NCBI GenBank assembly: GCA_963966185.1
Contig: CAWZYM010000267.1
Coordinates: 151,675 to 215,674 of the forward strand
DNA length: 64,000 bases
Direction of reading: 5' to 3'
Source: Rhabditoides inermis
Taxonomy: Eukaryota; Nematoda; Chromadorea; Rhabditida; Rhabditidae
Made by a program: the position numbers and the translations under genes. Below are positions 40,997 through 52,375 of the stretch, one piece after another; the stretch's first letter is position 1, and every line of letters starts with the position of its first letter. The notes beneath the pieces were generated by a model. That model did not search any database. It had not been told where the DNA came from and was given only the letters and a program-made list of their open reading frames with translations.

Positions 40997-42460
40997 ATGG
41001 TGAATCTGGTCGAATTCGCGTCGAAAATCGACATCCATGTTCAAATAGTTAAAAGTTTTACAGCAGCAGCAATTTCAAACCACTCACATGGAACCGCCTA
41101 CACAGGCGGAGTGGAAGCACAAGTCCAGCTCGCCAACGAAAACAAAGAAAAAATAAAAACTGATTTGGAACTCATTGCGACATCAATGGATGCAATGCTT
41201 GACTACATCACAAAAGGAGTGACGAACACACATCAAAGAACAAAGAGACAAGAAGATCTTTTACAGATACACACCATCCTAAAAAATAAACAAAGCATAG
41301 TGGAAGAATTGTCTTCTAAGGTGAAACAAACAAACATGGCACTCATGAAACGTCTTGAGGAAATTCAAGCTCTGGCTGAGCATCTGCAAACAACGATCAT
41401 AATATCGTTGCCTAGAAAAGATTATTACACGGACATAGAGATAACCACAAAGTGCAAACTGAACACGTTGATGGACATCATTCAGGAAATGATTGGAGTT
41501 GAAAATGAACCTGACTTCAAGCAGGAATCCTCCTCACACACTTCGCATTCGTCCGACAAAGGTATCTCAGTTGATACTGTCAGCAAGATACTAACAAAAG
41601 ACAAGATAATGACATTCTCCGGAGAACCCGGAGAAAGCTTCTTAGAGTTTATATCAATCTTCGATACCCTCGTTCATAGGAATACACAAATTCCTGTCGT
41701 TCTGAAGTTTCTGACACTCAAATCGAAACTACATGGTACAGCATTATCTCTCATCTCACGGTTTAAACTAAGAGAAGAATTATACATTCGCGCATACGAC
41801 AAATTAAGACATAAGTATGGAGCGAAACAATGCCAGTTGAGTGATCTCTACGATCAACTAACGCACATAAAACCAGCAACAGAACAAATTGACAACATTC
41901 GAGAAACCTTTAATAAGGTAACATCCATTGTTTACGAACTCGAAACTCTTGATGTAAGCATCAACAGTGTATTTATCACACATCTCATCCGACGCAAGAT
42001 GCCACTTTCTATAATCGACGAATTGATGAAAAAGAACGAGTCACCAGACACCGACATGGACACAAAAGAAATGCTGAACTTCATTGAAGACATTATCGAA
42101 CGCAAAGAGTCGGTTGTTTCAGATTGCAAAGATACCTACTCCGACTACTCTCGTGAGATGCATACGATGTTTGCTCATCATGAATACGATGAGCAGGAGA
42201 AATTCGAAGAAGTTTGTGAATATTGTGGTAACGATCAACATAGTTCTCTCGATTGCGATGAATATCGCACCGGAGAAGAGCGTCGCCAAGCTCTACTTGA
42301 CCAAGACAGGTGCTACAAGTGTCTCAATACATTTGATCACGACATTGAAGATTGCAATGGAGAAAATTGCGAAGCATGCGGAGAAGATGACCATCACTTC
42401 ACTTGTTGTTCGACAACTTATCCTGATGAAGAAGATAACGAATACACTGACCAAAACTAA
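40997..42460 (+). CDS. Gag polyprotein of LTR retrotransposon
   Basis: Uninterrupted 487-codon ORF with ATG at 40997. The N-terminal half is coiled-coil-like (EELSSKVKQTNMALMKRLEE). The middle, IMTFSGEPGESFLEFISIFD and LTLKSKLHGTALSLI, matches the DUF1759-type capsid region of BEL/Pao retrotransposons. C-terminal knuckles are CEYCGNDQHSSLDC (CX2CX4HX4C), a degenerate CYKCLNTFDHDIEDC and CEACGEDDHHFTCC. The protein would package element RNA. It is intact while pol is absent, so any mobility would need pol supplied in trans. It ends at an A-rich stretch (42468-42480). Confidence 0.85.
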   Translation: MVNLVEFASKIDIHVQIVKSFTAAAISNHSHGTAYTGGVEAQVQLANENKEKIKTDLELIATSMDAMLDYITKGVTNTHQRTKRQEDLLQIHTILKNKQSIVEELSSKVKQTNMALMKRLEEIQALAEHLQTTIIISLPRKDYYTDIEITTKCKLNTLMDIIQEMIGVENEPDFKQESSSHTSHSSDKGISVDTVSKILTKDKIMTFSGEPGESFLEFISIFDTLVHRNTQIPVVLKFLTLKSKLHGTALSLISRFKLREELYIRAYDKLRHKYGAKQCQLSDLYDQLTHIKPATEQIDNIRETFNKVTSIVYELETLDVSINSVFITHLIRRKMPLSIIDELMKKNESPDTDMDTKEMLNFIEDIIERKESVVSDCKDTYSDYSREMHTMFAHHEYDEQEKFEEVCEYCGNDQHSSLDCDEYRTGEERRQALLDQDRCYKCLNTFDHDIEDCNGENCEACGEDDHHFTCCSTTYPDEEDNEYTDQN

Positions 42461-43110
42461 TCATATCGAAAAAAAAAAAAAATGTTCCCATTTTCTTATG
42501 AACAATTCGTTTTTGCATCACCTATACCTATTCCTGCATTAAAAAAAAAAACAGAAAAAAGTAAACAAAGTTGTACACGTTTTATCAAGGAAGAATATGA
42601 CATACGTATTGTGTTATTTCCGCTATTTTTATGAAATAAAGGAACAGATGAAATAAAGGAACAGTATCCATATGTTTTCAAGTCAGAGAAAAGCAAGTAA
42701 TGTCAATATGTTTCAATGAATATACAATGTTTCTTATCGTCTTATCGCGTTTCAAACTTAAGTATATAATCTCTTAAATCCTGATTCTTACTCGTTTGTT
42801 CAAGAACATATGTTTATTTCCTGCGTACATAAAACATTGTTTTCCTTTTCGCCGTCGCCCGGGAGGTGCCCACATACACTGCTAGTGTAGTACGCAAAAG
42901 AAATACCTGTAAAATGTAAACTACAAGCGTGAACGGCATATTTGTTATGTCTACAATCCTACAAGAACCACAAAGGTTCTTCTAACTCGTACCCCAGAGT
43001 ACGAGTTCTTCATCGTCGTCTTCGCGTCTACATCTCGTCCATTCGTCCGCCCCAGCGACCTCCACTGCCAGCGCGACTGACACCAGGAGCCATCAAGTCG
43101 CCCGGGGGAG
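42461..43110. other. Retrotransposon 3' region without pol
   Basis: About 650 bp between gag and the 3' LTR. It is A-rich then mixed sequence, with a hairpin pair (GAACCacaaAGGTTC and CTCGTACcccagaGTACGAG, about 42965-43005). No RT, RNase H or integrase motif is visible in any frame. Confidence 0.6.
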
Positions 43111-43815
43111 TGTCGTGGATGAGATACTCTCACCACGCTAAGGTCTACGAAATGTACCCGCGTTCTCCTATCGACCACTTCTCGACAACCACCGGAGAGA
43201 GAGGACCTGCCGGCGCTGTCTGCGCCCTCCATTCTCTCGTCTCTCTCTTCTCTCTACACCCGGCTAGAAGCCCCGCCCCGAGGGCAGACCAGACTTCTGA
43301 GGAGCGTGACAGGAGGCGGTGGCTCGCCTCCCTCCCAGAATCTCATATTATGTTCTCTAATAAACCTTCAATATATTGGTTATTGATATGTTTGGGAAAG
43401 AGAGTTAGAATGCGGTTCTCGTTATGTTCTTGTGTCCCCCACTGAACCACCACGTTTACTGTTTACAGTAGGAATCTCATCCTCTCATAGATAGGGCATT
43501 AGAATATACGAAATGTTTCTGCACGTTTGTGCATATTTCTGCACACTTTTCTCTTGAAAGAGTATACTCAACAAAAACTGTTGAATACCGTAAAAAAATT
43601 ACTTTTGAATTTGCATCATTTGCACGTTCTTTACTCTTTGTGTGGTGGGGGGGGAGGGGACGGCCTATATGTGTTTTAATGATTGAGTTCGAACGATCAA
43701 ACACTTTGCGAAACAAAAAAAATCCAAAAAGATTACCTTGAACCCAGCGCGACTATAGTTGGCGATGATGAGCTTCCGCTATACCCTATACCTACACTAA
43801 TTGGTTACTATTCAC

Positions 43816-43825
43816 GGTATAAAAA
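43816..43825 (+). promoter_or_regulatory. TATA box of secreted-protein gene
   Basis: GTATAAAAAG lies about 40 bp upstream of the ATG at 43859. An identical copy lies in the orphan duplicate at about 37444. Confidence 0.65.
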
Positions 43826-43858
43826 GGCAGTGAGCTAGCCGTTCAACAATCCGCGGAC

Positions 43859-44531
43859 ATGCGCTTCATTGTCGCTCTCCTCTGCCTCTCTGCTCTTGTC
43901 ATAACTTGCGAGGCAAAATGCAGCGCTAAGGGAGCCATATTACTTAGCTAAGAAGGTGAGAACGGAGCTAATAGATCCGTACCGTATCCTCGACCTCAAC
44001 TGAACCTTGTCGCAGGTCCGCACACTTGGCTTCACTGCCAAGCCAATCGAATTCAGCGACAACAACAACAACATCTGTGCCATTGTCGACAAGGCGGGAA
44101 AAGAAATCTGCGAGGAAGGAGCATAGAGTACATCGGAAACGATATACTCAAGACTGTCATGTTCGGAGGCGCATTCCTGGCTGGAAAGGCTGCCAAAATC
44201 CTCTCCACAGTGAGTTATCATTCGATATTCGAAAACCGACGAGTTTCATTTCATAAACACGGCAATCCTCTTTCCAGGCAAATGCATGCTGTAAGCCGGA
44301 CAACGCCATTGACTACTCCAAGTCATGGGGAATGGCGTTCGCCGAAGCCTGTCTCATGGACGACTACAATGAGGTGCACTTACTATAACTCATAATTACG
44401 TTCTCATTACACAGCTGGTAGCGATCACGAACAAGGGCAAGAAGGCGGGTAAGACGTGTGCGCAGATCATCGATGACATGTACGACGTGAACATGCCGAA
44501 GGCCTCGAAGGAGTGGATCCAGAAGAAGTAG
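43859..44531 (+). pseudogene. Small secreted protein gene with two frame breaks
   Basis: Exon 1 starts at 43859 with a signal peptide (MRFIVALLCLSALVITCEA) and KCSAKGAILL. It then hits an in-frame TAA just before its donor (AAG|GTGAGA). Exon 2 from about 44014 reads VRTLGFTAKPIEFSDNNNNI and CAIVDKAGKEICEEGA, then TAG. One base over, YIGNDILKTVMFGGAFLAGK continues. Exons 3 (ANACCKPDNAIDYSKSWGMA) and 4 (LVAITNKGKKAGKTCAQIID, ending WIQKK at 44531) are clean. I do not recognise the family: a Cys-containing secreted protein of roughly 170 residues. The two breaks are each one base. Either the gene is dead or the assembly has indels, although the exon 1 break is present in both copies. Confidence 0.6.
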
Positions 44532-45888
44532 TTTTCGAATGATAATGAAGCAATAGAACCCGCGCCTCTTCATCCAAGCGCTATAACAACACAAACCCGG
44601 TTGATCTCACACGCTGCGCGCGGCAGGGCTATTTATTGCACTATGACAGCATTGCCAGCGAGACTGATGTTTTCTGATTGGGAATCTCTATGAATGACTG
44701 TGAGTTCAACAATAATCATTAAGACTGACTCTGTTTTGCTAAAATCGAAACAGCTGACTCACCAGCTTTATATCTTTTGCGAGACTGTTCGAGCGAGATT
44801 TTCTTTGCCCTTGTACTTCGCTTCAGTTACGTGAAGATGGTTATGAATTGTCAAAAAAAAACTTTTTTCTCTTTTCAAAACGATGACAGTACAGAAGGGA
44901 AGAGTTTCGAAGAACAGACGTCATCAGAAGTTTGCGATGGCTGGCCCTGCCTGGCTTTGATCGTGAGTTTTCTCAAACTATGCAAACCCGGCGCGCATTG
45001 GTTGCTCGCAGCAGCGGGGCTATATCAACGATTGCAACAGCAGACAGAACACGACTCGGTCTGGCGTCGAAGGGTTATCATGAGTCTTTCGAGACATTTC
45101 CCTTCGGCACAAAATCGACCGTACTCGTCATTTTGTTTTTTTTGGGAAATTGTTAAACTATGGAATTATGGTTTATGGAACAATATGATCATTATAACTC
45201 TGCTGCGCTACGTCATAACGCTATTTGTGAGTCTGTAACCGTAAACGCAAACGTAGGGGGGAGGACGTGCTTTATTCGCCTATAGAACAAAACACAGTAA
45301 CAATGAGAAATTCACAAAGCAGGAAGAGTAGTTCACATATGAATGAAAAACAGAACCCCTGTTTTGGCTTACTGTCCTGCAAACAGGCTACATATGCGTA
45401 CTATATTTAGTGTTACTGACTCAATGATAGAATCGAAATAAGAACAGCCTTCGTGGTGGGCCTACTGCCTGAACAACGATCGACGTATACGCCTTACTAC
45501 TCATTTCATGACGAACCAGTCAACAGAACAAACTGGAAAGGACAATTCGCATAAGTTAACATTTCATAGTAGTGTCCTTGACATTTGGTTCAATGTGTGA
45601 CCGTTGTGATTTGGTTCTTGTGAAAACGGTGTTTGGCTCAAAACTTCACTTATGAGTGAACCCAATTCGTGCTGATGCTCCATTTGTATGTTTATGAAAA
45701 TCACCGTTGTTCAGAAAATTACAATGAACAGCGATGTTATGATTACAGCCATAATTTAATTATCATGAAAATTCCTTCGAGAGAAAGTGCCTATTTACTC
45801 AACATTTCTGAAGAACACCAACCGAATCACAAGTACCTGACATTTTGTGCACTACTACTCATTTCAGTGTTCTTCACGACTCACCCAA
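44532..45888. other. Spacer with a Helitron-like fragment
   Basis: A short block near 44975-45020 (CTATGCAAACCCGGCGCGCA then GCAGCGGGG) matches the GC-rich part of the repeat at 53815-53855. ORFs at 44777-45238 show no domain and partly overlap this repeat. A pyrimidine-rich TTTCAG at 45861-45866, just before the receptor ATG, could be a trans-splice acceptor. Confidence 0.5.
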
Positions 45889-47301
45889 ATGTGGTCGATA
45901 GGTCTTCAAGTGACCCTATCCATCGCCCTATCGGCTCTGTCTCTCATCTCCAACCTCTTTCTACTACTTGTCATAGTTCGAGCAAATTGTGCCAACAGTC
46001 TCAAGCAATACAGACATCTACTTGTCATATTTGGTATCGTCAATCTCTTGTACAGTATTATTATCATTGTCGTCATGCCGGTGAGAGAACTGAACTTTTC
46101 CGAAATATGTTTTTTTTTAAATAATGTGAGCACCTTTTCCAGATGACGTTATCGTCTCCCAACGCTTACGTGGAAATCAGTGTGTCTCCGCTCTTGAATG
46201 GCCTCCCTCGCAGTCCGTTTATGATTGCATATGCATCTGTCTACATTCTCTGTCTCGTATCACTCACAGCGCAGTTTCTCTACAGATACGTTGCCATATG
46301 TCGGTGAGATGCACATTCACACGTTTGCATCATTACATGCATTACTACACTCAGGCCTGCGCTACTGCAAAAGTTGTTTCGGTACACGGCCGTATATGTG
46401 CTCATAACACTGTATTTTGTCATATCTTTCAATGTTGGTTTGATTATCGGCGCACCTGGGTCGGAAGATGTAAGAGAATCATGAAAAACATCTTTATCTA
46501 TACAGTATTTACCAGTTATCACAACACATGCTCGAAAACTACAACTACACATTCACAGAAGGTTGCGCGATAGGATTCCAGTTTCGATTCGTGAGTTCGT
46601 TTCTATTAACTATTAACGCAGTTACGGTTGTTTTAGCATGGCAGCGTTACGAAAACAACACATTTTTCAACGAAAGCTATCGTTGGACTAGGATTGCTTG
46701 TTATCGATATGGTTGGTAGTTGATATTAACACGTGATCACTATCAAACACACAGACGTTCTTGTTTACCATCATCATATTCGCTATTATTAATATGCTAC
46801 GTGCGTTTACGCAAAGAGATTTGCCGGCAGTTTTCAAAGCACAACAAATACAGCTGTTTCGCGCTCTCGTGATGCAGGTTAGTTACACTAAGGACGTTTG
46901 AGACAAGACAAACTCCTGAACATTGCAGCTATCTGCACCTCTTTTATTAAACTTTTTTCCTGTCATGATATTCACTGTTTCGCCGCTGTTTGGTATACAA
47001 CTTCCCGCTACTAACTGGCTGATGTTTTCTGTGTCTCTTTATCCCATTCTTGATCCATTCATCATGATCTATTTCATACGGGATCTGAGGGAAACCGCGA
47101 AACTAATGCTAGAAGGTGAACTGTGCACTACACACTGAGCTGAAATAGCTATGACCTTCTAGAAAGCGTTAATGAGCCGAGCCCTTTTCAGGTTCTATGA
47201 TGACTGTGGTTCGAATGACGCAGCGCGATCCTTCCCAGTCGACCACAGGTAGTCCAGTCGTCTCTAGATGCAACGTCGTACATCCCATGACAAACATTTG
47301 A
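45889..47301 (+). CDS. str/srj-type nematode serpentine receptor (7TM GPCR)
   Basis: Start at 45889 (MWSIGLQVTLSIALSALSL, TM1), then YRHLLVIFGIVNLLYSIIII (TM2) and a donor at 46081. Exon 2 holds ASVYILCLVSLTAQFLYRYV with AICR (TM3 end, the FLYRYxAxCR hallmark of Str-superfamily receptors). Exon 3 has YTAVYVLITLYFVISFNVGL (TM4), exon 4 MLENYNYTFTEGCAIGFQFR. Later exons are KAIVGLGLLVIDM|TFLFTI (TM5), RALVMQ|LSAPLLLNFFPVM (TM6) and SVSLYPILDPFIMIYFIRDL (TM7, matching YPxxDPxxxIxxIxxYR). A final exon from about 47193 gives the tail SMMTVVRMTQRDPSQST to TGA at 47301. All exon joins keep frame, so the gene looks intact. Expected role is chemosensation. Confidence 0.8.
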
Positions 47302-47350
47302 AATGATGTACACCACATGTGATTGTGAGAGAATCAGATTTCGCCAATCA

Positions 47351-48703
47351 TTAAAACAAATCTTATCGTTTTTGAAAACACACTTCAAACGATATTGTGG
47401 AATAATCAAAGAAAGAACAGGATTGAATGCCTATTGGTCAATAAACAACTCTTTAGAAGTAATTCAAGGCATGCGAAGTCTGACTAGTAAATCAAATGCT
47501 AATATATTTACCGGAGACTTTAGTAGTTTGTTCACAAACCTTCCACACTCAATTGTTCTGCAGAACATGTTTAAACTAATTGATCTATGCTATAAAAATA
47601 GTCAAAAACAGTATATATGTACATCGTATAATAAGGTTTTCTATAGTGAGAAGAACGAAAACTTGAAATATAGATATTATACCAGTTTCGATGTCAAATT
47701 TCTATTACAATACATATTAACAAATAGCTTTGCGCTATATGGAACAAATGTATTCAAACAAGTATCTGGAATTCCACAAGGAAACAACGCATCGCCACTC
47801 ATAGCTGATCTCACCTTGAGCTACATGGAATATGATTACTGCATGAAAAACAAAAATGAACTAAAGAATTGTAACTTACAATGCATGCGCTATATGGATG
47901 ATCTTCTTTTGATTTACAAACAAAATTCTTCTATTTTAAATGCAATAACACAAAATGTATACCACTCTTCACTCACATTGGAACAAACCAATAGTACACT
48001 GTTCACCGCTGTATTCTTAGATCTGGACATTCAATTAGAACAAAATAATGTGAAAACCAAATTATATAATAAAACAGATGATTACCATTTTGAAGTTATA
48101 CGTTTTCCACATTCAAGTAGCAATATATCTGCGCGCATTCCTTTGAACTGTCTTCATGGAGAATTGATCAGAATATATCGTTGCTCAACAATGTTTCAAG
48201 ATTTCAAAACGAGAGCTTTTCAATTATATCTAATCTACTGCAAAAATGGATTTGATAAAACTGTCACTAGAAATAAAATAGCCACGTCAATTCTGACCAA
48301 CCCCAACCTATTATTTAAGCATAAATTGAACATAAAAAGCAACTTTACAAGATTTATGCAGTCGTTCAATTAGTTTTGATTGATCTACCAACCAGATATC
48401 CTCTGCGTCTCATACATTGATCTACCCACTCTGTTTGTCTGCTCTCTCAGCCTCGATGTCTAGCCGTTTCGAATCAGTTGAGAGTCCATCACCCAACATA
48501 TTCAGTCGCCCCAAACATTCCTTGTCCATTTTCTGCTCTTTTTCTATTTTTCACGTGTATGTGAATGTATTAGCCTACTCTTTTGTTATTTTGTAACCCT
48601 CTATGTTACTTTTTGTGTATAATGAACACTCATTTCGAGACTGTCTGACAATCTCATCACTGATGATGACTCCGGATTGTCGGACGGTGTTCATGGTCTG
48701 ATG
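47351..48703 (+). mobile_element. Penelope-like element, 5'-truncated upstream unit
   Basis: This 1,353-bp block is a direct repeat of 51353-52705 (exact 4,002-bp offset, no indels, one mismatch seen near 48637). It holds the C-terminal RT portion (from KQILSFLKTHFKRYC to FTRFMQSFN, stop about 48373) plus the 3' UTR. It begins 50 bp after the GPCR stop and joins head-to-tail with the full unit at 48704. Confidence 0.9.
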
Positions 48704-48712
48704 CCTCTCGCG

Positions 48713-48887
48713 GGCTCACCCACTACCGCATAGCGGTCGACCCCAACGTCTTTGACGAACTTTTCGCCATTGCGGCGAGCATTCTCATACACTGTATCTA
48801 CCTTTCTATCCCGTGCCGATGGGCACACCCACCGCATAGCGGTCGACCCCTACGTCATTGACGGACTTCCCGCCATTGAGGCGGATA
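48713..48887 (+). repeat. Duplicated structured leader module
   Basis: Two related copies of about 70 bp, 48713-48780 and 48818-48887. Each has CCGCATAGCGGTCGACCCC, then ACGTC.TTGACG and CGCCATTG.GGCG. Each contains potential hairpins (CCGCataGCGG, CGCCattGcGGCG) and the palindrome GGTCGACC. Confidence 0.75.
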
Positions 48888-49327
48888 ACTTTTCAATATC
48901 TTTTCAATTTTCTTCAACATTTACAATTACTTTATCACCACTTTTATCTTTCATTCAGTCATAATCTACGTTCATCATCATTACAAAACCTACTCTCTTT
49001 CCTAATCCAACCATTCAAGAGCCATGCCTGCTTTCACTGCACCATTCTGCTCATTGGAGCAAACCCCCTTGCAACACTCACCTCAACTATTAATTTCTTA
49101 TAATCTTCATGATAATGTTAGTGCATTCTCAGCTAATGTACACGCACTCGAGTAACAGGGAATCTATTGAGCACGATCTGTGTGACCAAGCGCGTACTAT
49201 GACGGAAGAAAGAACACGAAACAATCGATGTGTGCGCTTGGAATGTTCACACGTATACCCATATGATACTCAAAGAGATTGAGTGTTCGAGACACTACGA
49301 GTGAACAACGAATGAACAGTGAGATCG

Positions 49328-52300
49328 ATGCTCTTCGAGGAAGCGGTAAGCCGTGGCTTCTGGCCTAAAGAACCGGCTTGCTGGAACTGGGAAGTGTGTG
49401 GTACGTTGCAAATCAACGGCGGATGCCACGGGATCAGGTCACACACTCTCTCTACGCAAGTGAAGGTTTCTGCACCTAGAAGCAGATCTGATCCCACAAA
49501 CCCTAAGAAAACAAAGGCAACGGCATGCCTCAAATAGCCGGCGAACAAACCACAAACACCTTACTTCTATAGTGAAACTTTCAGGTGTGAGCGGGATTCG
49601 TCGGGATTGAGAGTCAAGTTATCTGAAGGAACTGAGCATAAAGGAAAGAAATGTGATAATCGAAGGTGCAAAATATGTCCGAAAATTATATTTGACAGTC
49701 AAGTAACAAGTAATGCTACTGGAATAAGATGTGATACGATAAAAACCGGTGATGCGAACTGTCATTCAACTTATCTAATATATCTTATTCAATGCAATGT
49801 ATGTAGTTATCAATATGTCGGAGAAACTAAAAGAGCTTTGAAAACAAGAATGAATGAACACAGAACTTCTTTCAAAAATAATAAACTATCAACCTATCTT
49901 TGTAATCATTTTCAAAAAGCTAACCACACTTCTGAAGACTTCTCCATAACTATTCTTGATAATTCCCAAGATAATCTAAACAAAGGAATTCTACTTGAAA
50001 AGGAATTAAAATGGATTAAAATACTGAACACTGCCTATCCACTTGGATTAAATGATCAAATTAGAGGATTTGGAAATATTTCGGATTTCAATTCTACATC
50101 CTGTAAACTGAAATGTCACCCGTACTCCAGTCTAAAATTAGATATTCCCAAAAAACAAAATCGAGGAAGAAAACGCCGTTCGATATCAAAAAATAAAAAT
50201 ACTTGGACAGTCGAGAAAATAATACATCAAATAAATAACTTAAAAGTAAATGAATTATATAATCTTCAGAGAACTTTAAATAAGCACATTTTAATTGAAA
50301 TTTGTGAATTTATTACCAGTAATGATGACTATTACACCTTGAACAGGTCTTTACAACTCAATCTGTTTGCACTAGTCGCTAATGAATTACATAAACGATC
50401 AAATAACGATGAGCCGATACGCAAATTTCACAATATCAACCAAACCTTCTATGGAAAATTCATGGACGAAATCAACATATCACAAATGATCAACCGAGAA
50501 ATTAGAAAGTTCTATCGAGAATCGAATCATTCTAATAAACCCTCCGAACCACTCGAAACCAGAGTCATTTACTCATATTGCGATCCCGTCAGCAAATCGA
50601 TATTCAACTACAATACGTTCTTGAAAAAGCTGACTAAAAATGAAATCAATCGTATCATGAGTTCTGACTGTCATTGTCACAAATATGAAGCGTTCATTGA
50701 TATAAACCATGGTCATGTGATAACTGGCGATCTAGCAATTATCGAAAATCGGAAACTCAGAGATATAATGCAAAAAGGAACAAAATTTAGAAGCGCTACT
50801 TATATGCCAATAAATGAGATAATAAATGAAATAACACTGAAAATCGAACAACATCTAGACAAACTATCGAGGTTATATGATATATCAGGAGATAAAATTC
50901 GACAACTGAATAACAACTTTTCCAATAAATTAAGTCAACGAATTTTGAGTCTAAAACAGTCAATAAACTCAACAAAAGAAATCAATGTCTCTGAAAGCAT
51001 AAAGCAAATTCATAAAAGATTCATTATCACGTGTATAGATAAAGCATCAGGAAATTATGCGATTACTTGTAAGAAATTTTACATTATGACACTCAATAAA
51101 GAACTAGGTTATGAATACAACACTGACACCGTGAACAATACAAATCTAACTTATGAAATATATAATAAAGAATCCATTGAAAATATCATACTTCGACACA
51201 ACACAACTACTTCTTCATTGAAATTAGTCAACTCTGAAAACAACCAAGTCTTACCTAAAATTTACGCGATCCCCAAAATGCATAAAAATCCAGTCAAATG
51301 TAGATTTATAACAGGTGCTTTTAACAGTAGTTTGAAACCAATCTCTCAAGAGTTAAAACAAATCTTATCGTTTTTGAAAACACACTTCAAACGATATTGT
51401 GGAATAATCAAAGAAAGAACAGGATTGAATGCCTATTGGTCAATAAACAACTCTTTAGAAGTAATTCAAGGCATGCGAAGTCTGACTAGTAAATCAAATG
51501 CTAATATATTTACCGGAGACTTTAGTAGTTTGTTCACAAACCTTCCACACTCAATTGTTCTGCAGAACATGTTTAAACTAATTGATCTATGCTATAAAAA
51601 TAGTCAAAAACAGTATATATGTACATCGTATAATAAGGTTTTCTATAGTGAGAAGAACGAAAACTTGAAATATAGATATTATACCAGTTTCGATGTCAAA
51701 TTTCTATTACAATACATATTAACAAATAGCTTTGCGCTATATGGAACAAATGTATTCAAACAAGTATCTGGAATTCCACAAGGAAACAACGCATCGCCAC
51801 TCATAGCTGATCTCACCTTGAGCTACATGGAATATGATTACTGCATGAAAAACAAAAATGAACTAAAGAATTGTAACTTACAATGCATGCGCTATATGGA
51901 TGATCTTCTTTTGATTTACAAACAAAATTCTTCTATTTTAAATGCAATAACACAAAATGTATACCACTCTTCACTCACATTGGAACAAACCAATAGTACA
52001 CTGTTCACCGCTGTATTCTTAGATCTGGACATTCAATTAGAACAAAATAATGTGAAAACCAAATTATATAATAAAACAGATGATTACCATTTTGAAGTTA
52101 TACGTTTTCCACATTCAAGTAGCAATATATCTGCGCGCATTCCTTTGAACTGTCTTCATGGAGAATTGATCAGAATATATCGTTGCTCAACAATGTTTCA
52201 AGATTTCAAAACGAGAGCTTTTCAATTATATCTAATCTACTGCAAAAATGGATTTGATAAAACTGTCACTAGAAATAAAATAGCCACGTCAATTCTGACC

Positions 52301-52375
52301 AACCCCAACCTATTATTTAAGCATAAATTGAACATAAAAAGCAACTTTACAAGATTTATGCAGTCGTTCAATTAG
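49328..52375 (+). CDS. GIY-YIG endonuclease / reverse transcriptase protein
   Basis: The frame is open from 49328 (ATG, MLFEEAVSRGFWPKEPACW) to 52375 except for one TAG at 49535. A GT-AG intron at 49438-49584 (CAG|GTCACA...TTTCAG|GTG) removes that stop and keeps frame. If it is not spliced, the downstream ORF lacks an ATG start. Order of domains: Cys cluster (KKCDNRRCKICPKI), GIY-YIG endonuclease (STYLIYLIQCNVCSYQYVGE with TKRALKTRMNEH), a long linker, then the RT. RT motifs are PKIYAIPKMHKNPVKCRFIT, FTGDFSSLFTNLP (first Asp), VSGIPQGNNASPLIADLTLS and CMRYMDDLLLIYK (catalytic YMDD). The C-terminus ends soon after the thumb, with no second endonuclease. About 900+ residues. It would nick DNA and copy element RNA at the target. 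Confidence 0.85.

Larger units (their letters stand above)
37612..43515 (+). mobile_element. LTR retrotransposon (BEL/Pao-like gag), no pol
   Basis: A 405-bp direct repeat at 37612-38016 and 43111-43515 (offset 5,499 bp) begins TGTCGTGG and contains a polyadenylation signal (CTCTAATAAACC). A purine run (CGGGGGAG) precedes the right copy, as a polypurine tract would. The 5' LTR may continue to ATAACA near 38228, giving TGT...ACA ends. The 3' LTR is then cut short by the host duplication. The interior encodes gag (40997-42460) but no protease, RT, RNase H or integrase, so the element is non-autonomous. 38017-40990 has only unsupported ORFs. Confidence 0.8.

Noticed and set aside
42942..43445. 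167-codon ORF overlapping the 3' LTR
   Set aside because: It runs from internal sequence into the LTR, is duplicated in part at the 5' LTR, and shows no retroviral-type domain.
47303..48373. Separate 356-codon RT gene
   Set aside because: It is the 5'-truncated upstream unit of the Penelope-like element, same sequence as 51353-52375, with its apparent start in flanking DNA.
48713..48887. CRISPR-like spaced repeats
   Set aside because: Only two degenerate units in a eukaryotic retroelement leader; no array or cas genes.
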